Positions 34,736 through 37,903 of a DNA stretch of 37,903 nucleotides are shown here, piece after piece. Within the stretch, counting starts at the first letter, position 1, and each line of letters begins with the position of its first letter. The translations under genes were made by a program, and so were the position numbers. Source of the DNA: Gammaproteobacteria bacterium. Its GTDB lineage: Bacteria; Pseudomonadota; Gammaproteobacteria; Steroidobacterales; Steroidobacteraceae. The notes below the pieces were generated by a model, which was not told the DNA's origin, did no database searches, and was given only the letters and a program-made list of their open reading frames with translations. The DNA lies in NCBI GenBank assembly GCA_027365225.1, contig DAHXNV010000019.1, positions 1 through 37,903 of the forward strand, read 5' to 3'.

Positions 34736-35899
34736 ATGCCGCCGGGGTTTGAGCCGTGCCTGGCGGCCGCGGTGCCGCTGCTGATCTGGCTGTACCTGGC
34801 GCTGTTTCGCGGTGGGTTCTGGCGTCCGTGCGTGCTGCCGCCGGCGGGAAGCCCCGCGCGTGCGCGCGTCGCGGCCATCGTGCCGGCGCGCAATGAAGCC
34901 GAGAACATCGGTCGCGCGGTGCAGTCTCTTCTGGGGCAGCGCTTCCAGGGCGAGCTGCGCGTGTTCGTGGTGGATGACGGTAGCACGGATGCCACGGCAG
35001 AGGTGGCGCGTGCCGCGGCCGAAGCGGCCGGGGCCAGTGAGCGGCTGACGGTGCTGCCGGGCGCGTCACTGCCGCCGGGCTGGACGGGCAAGCTCTGGGC
35101 GATGGCGCAAGGCGTGCAGGCCGCCGCTACGTTCCGGCCGGATTATCTGCTGTTCACCGACGCGGATATCGAGCATGCGCCGGACGGCGTCGCGGCACTG
35201 GTGTCCCAGGCGGTCAGCGCCGGGCGCGATCTGGTCTCGGTCATGGTTCGACTGTCGTGCGCCACAGGGGCCGAGCGCTGCCTGATTCCGGCATTCGTGT
35301 TCTTTTTCTTCAAGCTCTATCCCCCGCGCTGGATCGCCGCGGCGCACGCGCGCACCGCCGGCGCGGCGGGCGGCTGCATGCTGGTGCGGCCCGCGGCGCT
35401 CGAGCGTGCCGGGGGGCTGGCGGCCATCCGCGGGCGCATCATCGATGACTGCGCGCTCGCGGCCCTGCTGAAGGGTGCCGGCGCCTCGCTGTGGCTCGGC
35501 CTGTCCGATACGACGCGCAGTCTGCGCGTCTATGGCCGCTTCGCCGAGATCGGCGCGATGATCTCGCGCACCGCATTTCATCAGTTGCGCCACAGCTGGC
35601 TGCTGCTCGCCGGCGCGCTCGCCGGGTTGCTCGTGACCTACGTCGTCCCGCCGCTGCTGCTGCTCACCGGCGCGCCTGTGTGCATGGCGCTCGGGGCGGC
35701 GGCCTGGGCCGTGATGACCCTGTGTTATCTGCCCCTGGTGCGCTTCTACCGGCTCCCGAGCGCGTACGCGCTGCTGCTGCCGTGCGTCGCGCTGTTCTAC
35801 GCGGCGGCGACGCTGCACTCGGCGATCCGCTACGCACGCGGCCAGGGGGGGCAGTGGAAGGGGCGGGCGCAGGATGTGCGCCGGAGCGAGACGGGGTGA
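34736..35899 (+). CDS. hpnB: Hopene-associated glycosyltransferase HpnB
   Basis: A 387-residue GT2 glycosyltransferase with an N-terminal membrane helix (LAAAVPLLIWLYLALFRGG), the nucleotide-sugar site VVDDGSTDAT, LFTDADIEHAPDG (DxD), LPPGWTGKLWAMAQG, RIIDDCALAALLKGAG, and three C-terminal hydrophobic segments. This matches HpnB, present in many hopanoid clusters without a proven reaction. It ends with GTGA overlapping the phosphopantetheinyl transferase gene, so the two are coupled. Confidence 0.93.
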   Translation: MPPGFEPCLAAAVPLLIWLYLALFRGGFWRPCVLPPAGSPARARVAAIVPARNEAENIGRAVQSLLGQRFQGELRVFVVDDGSTDATAEVARAAAEAAGASERLTVLPGASLPPGWTGKLWAMAQGVQAAATFRPDYLLFTDADIEHAPDGVAALVSQAVSAGRDLVSVMVRLSCATGAERCLIPAFVFFFFKLYPPRWIAAAHARTAGAAGGCMLVRPAALERAGGLAAIRGRIIDDCALAALLKGAGASLWLGLSDTTRSLRVYGRFAEIGAMISRTAFHQLRHSWLLLAGALAGLLVTYVVPPLLLLTGAPVCMALGAAAWAVMTLCYLPLVRFYRLPSAYALLLPCVALFYAAATLHSAIRYARGQGGQWKGRAQDVRRSETG

Positions 35900-36735
35900 T
35901 CCGCCGGGCGCAGCCCACTCGAGCGCGGCCGCTCGAGCCGGGGCGCATCGAGCTGTGGTGCGCGTTCCTCCCCGACCTCGATGCTGCAAGGTTGTGGGAC
36001 GTGTACGGGGCGCTGCTCACCGACACCGAGCGCGCCCGCCAGCGGCGGTTTCGTTGTGCCGAGGATCGCCGGCGGGACCTGGCGGCCCGCGCTCTCGTAC
36101 GCACGGTGCTGTCGCGCTACGCGGCCGTGCCGCCCGAAACGTGGGTGTTCGGGGTCGATGCGCACGGCCGTCCGCGGATCGCCGCGCCGCAGCCCGCGCC
36201 GGCGCTGCAATTCAATATTGCGCACAGCGGCGATCTGGTCGCGGTGGGTGTCGCGCCCGGAAATGCGCTCGGCGTTGATGTGGAGCAGCTGGCGCGCCGG
36301 ACGGATACCACGCGGCTCGAGCGGTATTTCGCGCCGCCGGAGATCACACGGCTGCGGGCACTGCCGGCGCGCGAGCGGCGGCTGCGGTTCTTCGAACTCT
36401 GGACGCTCAAGGAGTCCTATCTGAAGGCTCGGGGCGTGGGCCTGCGCATGCCGCTGCATTCGCTGGCGTTCGAGTTTCCCGAGCCGGGTGCGGTACGCTT
36501 GTCGCTGGCGGCCGCAGTTCCCGACCGCGCCTCCCGCTGGGCGTTCGCGCAGTTCACGCTGCGGGACGAGTACATGCTTGCCGTGTGCGCCGAGCGCGCG
36601 GGCCTGCCGCCGCTGCAGCTTGCCGTGCATGAAGTGGTCCCGCTCGGCTCGCAGCGACGGCTCGCGCCGCGGCTCGCGCGCGCCAGCGGGATCGAGGCGG
36701 CCTCGCCGGCCGGGGAGGCCGAGTCAGGGCGTTGA
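35896..36735 (+). CDS. 4'-phosphopantetheinyl transferase, Sfp type
   Basis: A 279-residue Sfp-like transferase that loads carrier proteins with the CoA phosphopantetheine arm. Motifs: LQFNIAHSGDLVAVGV, ALGVDVEQ (first metal-binding Asp) and RFFELWTLKESYLKARGVGL (the W-KES-LKA signature). The C-terminal part is long and Arg/Ala-rich. It begins at a GTG overlapping the hpnB stop, which couples it to hpnB. The size and motifs exclude AcpS. No carrier-protein or polyketide gene is in the window, so its partner is unknown. Confidence 0.9.
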   Translation: MIRRAQPTRARPLEPGRIELWCAFLPDLDAARLWDVYGALLTDTERARQRRFRCAEDRRRDLAARALVRTVLSRYAAVPPETWVFGVDAHGRPRIAAPQPAPALQFNIAHSGDLVAVGVAPGNALGVDVEQLARRTDTTRLERYFAPPEITRLRALPARERRLRFFELWTLKESYLKARGVGLRMPLHSLAFEFPEPGAVRLSLAAAVPDRASRWAFAQFTLRDEYMLAVCAERAGLPPLQLAVHEVVPLGSQRRLAPRLARASGIEAASPAGEAESGR

Positions 36736-36930
36736 CGGGGCGGTTGCCGCCGGCGCCCGCCCGCAATGCGGCGCGCCCACGCCGACGGCGTTGTCGATTG
36801 CGCCGAAACAGCTCGGGGCGTCCCCGCGGGCCGCGCGCTGTCCAGTGCGCAGCGTAGATGACGACCTGATCGGGATGGACGCCGCCGCGGATCGAGGCCC
36901 GCCCGGGGCTATCATGACGTTGCTTGAGGT

Positions 36931-36949
36931 ACCGGGCGTTGTGCCCGGT
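36931..36949 (+). promoter_or_regulatory. Hairpin just upstream of sixA
   Basis: ACCGGGC (36931-36937) pairs exactly with GCCCGGT (36943-36949) around GTTGT, ten bases before the GGAGGT ribosome site (36960-36967 area) of sixA. A -10-like TATCAT lies at 36910-36915, so the hairpin would sit in the leader. The rest of the gap 36736-36930 shows no gene. Confidence 0.35.
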
Positions 36950-36969
36950 CGATCGCCGCAGGAGGTCCG

Positions 36970-37467
36970 ATGGAGCTTGTGATCGTGCGGCATGCCAGCG
37001 CGTTCGCGCGCGATCCCCGACGATGGCCGGATGATCGCGAACGTCCGCTCACGCCCGAGGGGGTGTTGCGTGCGCGGCGGGCCGCCGCGGGGCTCGGGCG
37101 CATCCTCGAGCCTCCGGAGCGGGTGTTGAGCAGCCCGTTTGTCCGGGCGGTCGAGACGGCCGCGATCCTCACGACCCACGCCGGCTGGGCGCAAGCGAGT
37201 CCGTGTACGGCCCTCGCGCCCGAGGTGCCGCCCGAAGAGCTGCTCGAGGCGCTGCGCGCCGAGCCGGCCCGGCGGATCGCGATCGTGGGCCACGAGCCGC
37301 AGCTCGGCCGCCTCCTGGCCCAGTGCCTGGCGAGCGCCGCGCGGCCCGATGCGCTCGCGCTGAAGAAGCCGGGGGTGGCCTTCCTCTCGTTCGACGGCGC
37401 GCCCCGAGCGGGGCAGGCGACGTTGTGCTGGTTGGTCTCGCCCAGTGTCCTGCGCGCGATTCGCTAG
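36970..37467 (+). CDS. sixA: Phosphohistidine phosphatase SixA
   Basis: A 165-residue single-domain histidine phosphatase. The catalytic LVIVRHASAFARDP (RHx) is at the N-terminus, followed by RPLTPEGVLRARRAA, VLSSPFVRAVETAAIL and IVGHEPQLGRLLAQCL with the second His. SixA removes phosphate from phosphohistidine in signalling or PTS proteins in E. coli. No phosphorelay or PTS partner is nearby. The ATG follows a strong GGAGG site. Confidence 0.93.
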   Translation: MELVIVRHASAFARDPRRWPDDRERPLTPEGVLRARRAAAGLGRILEPPERVLSSPFVRAVETAAILTTHAGWAQASPCTALAPEVPPEELLEALRAEPARRIAIVGHEPQLGRLLAQCLASAARPDALALKKPGVAFLSFDGAPRAGQATLCWLVSPSVLRAIR

Positions 37468-37903
37468 CCTACATTCGGCACGCCCCGGCCAGTCCGGCTC
37501 GGCGGACAGAGCGCTGGCTCGTGGGCAGGGTCCGGGCTGGGAACTACGGGGATAACCGTGGTCCGCTCATCCTTCATAAGGCCGCCTCGGAAGCGCTCGC
37601 TCTTTGACTCTGAAACGTACTTTCGCAGATTCCGCATGACCAGAATTTTCGTGGCATAAGCACAACACGGGTCTTTCGCCGTGTATTCCCCCCGTGCATG
37701 CGGTTGACAGCCATGTGTTCCGCCGTGTACCGTTTAAAAACAACGCAGCATTAAACGATCCAGCTCACGGCTGAGGCGTTACTGTGAGGTCGCCACCGAG
37801 GACGATGTGGCGTGCCGGAGGGGGGGCTTGAATAAACGTACAGCGTCGTCGAAACGTTCAGTAAGTGCTTCATGAATGCGCGCCCGGCCGGGGTGACTGG
37901 CCA
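37468..37903. other. Right edge without gene, with promoter-like cluster
   Basis: No coding sequence is recognisable after sixA. From 37620 the composition falls below the local GC level. The stretch holds TTGACA (37704-37709), a 9-bp direct repeat CGCCGTGTA (37677-37685 and 37721-37729), an inverted repeat ACACGG/CCGTGT (37665-37670/37679-37684), and CGTTTAA/TTAAACG (37731-37737/37751-37757) with a 13-base spacer. A weak -10 TACCGT (37728-37733) lies 18 bases after the TTGACA. This is a likely control region for a gene beyond the window. Confidence 0.4.

Overview
The window is about 38 kb of GC-rich chromosomal DNA from a gammaproteobacterium-like organism that makes hopanoids. Two gene orders support this: pcnB-folK-dNK-panB-panC, and nnr-tsaE-amiC-mutL-miaA-hfq-hflX-purA, which is the classical gammaproteobacterial order. 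Start codons are often GTG or TTG, coupled genes often overlap as GTGA or ATGA, and none of the 36 complete genes ends in TAA. I do not assign a genus.

Positions 1-3319 are accessory DNA. They hold a Phd-type antitoxin with a PemK/MazF-like toxin (cut by the window start), a second antitoxin with a PIN-domain toxin, a cluster of small hairpins, and decayed fragments: a possible HTH/transposase piece, an EAL domain, the C-terminus of an IS630-like transposase, and an unknown C-terminal fragment. This stretch ends at a tRNA-Glu gene (anticodon CTC), which looks like the border of the conserved chromosome.

Positions 3320-18680 are housekeeping genes: RNA polyadenylation (pcnB), folate (folK), deoxynucleoside salvage, pantothenate (panB, panC), queuosine (queG on the minus strand), NAD(P)HX repair (nnr), t6A tRNA modification (tsaE), cell-wall amidase, mismatch repair (mutL), tRNA i6A (miaA), Hfq, HflX and PurA, then a small secreted protein of unknown function. 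hflK and hflC, which usually lie between hflX and purA, are absent here.

Positions 18732-36735 form a hopanoid locus arranged as divergent arms. The minus arm reads hpnI-hpnJ-hpnK-hpnL, then a ferritin-like di-iron protein and an M48 membrane protease. The plus arm reads idi-hpnH-ispA-squalene synthase-shc-hpnG-hpnA. A third block has a minus-strand outer-membrane beta-barrel of Omp85 type, facing hpnB and a 4'-phosphopantetheinyl transferase. Together they cover isoprenoid supply (Idi, IspA), squalene formation by one eukaryote-like enzyme instead of HpnCDE, cyclisation (Shc), side-chain addition (HpnH, HpnG) and cyclitol-ether head-group assembly (HpnI, HpnK, HpnJ). HpnL, HpnA, HpnB, the di-iron protein, the protease and the barrel have no assigned step and are the most interesting content.

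Positions 36736-37903 carry sixA and a less GC-rich right edge with a promoter-like and operator-like cluster but no recognisable gene. Functions are read from motifs and gene order without database searches.
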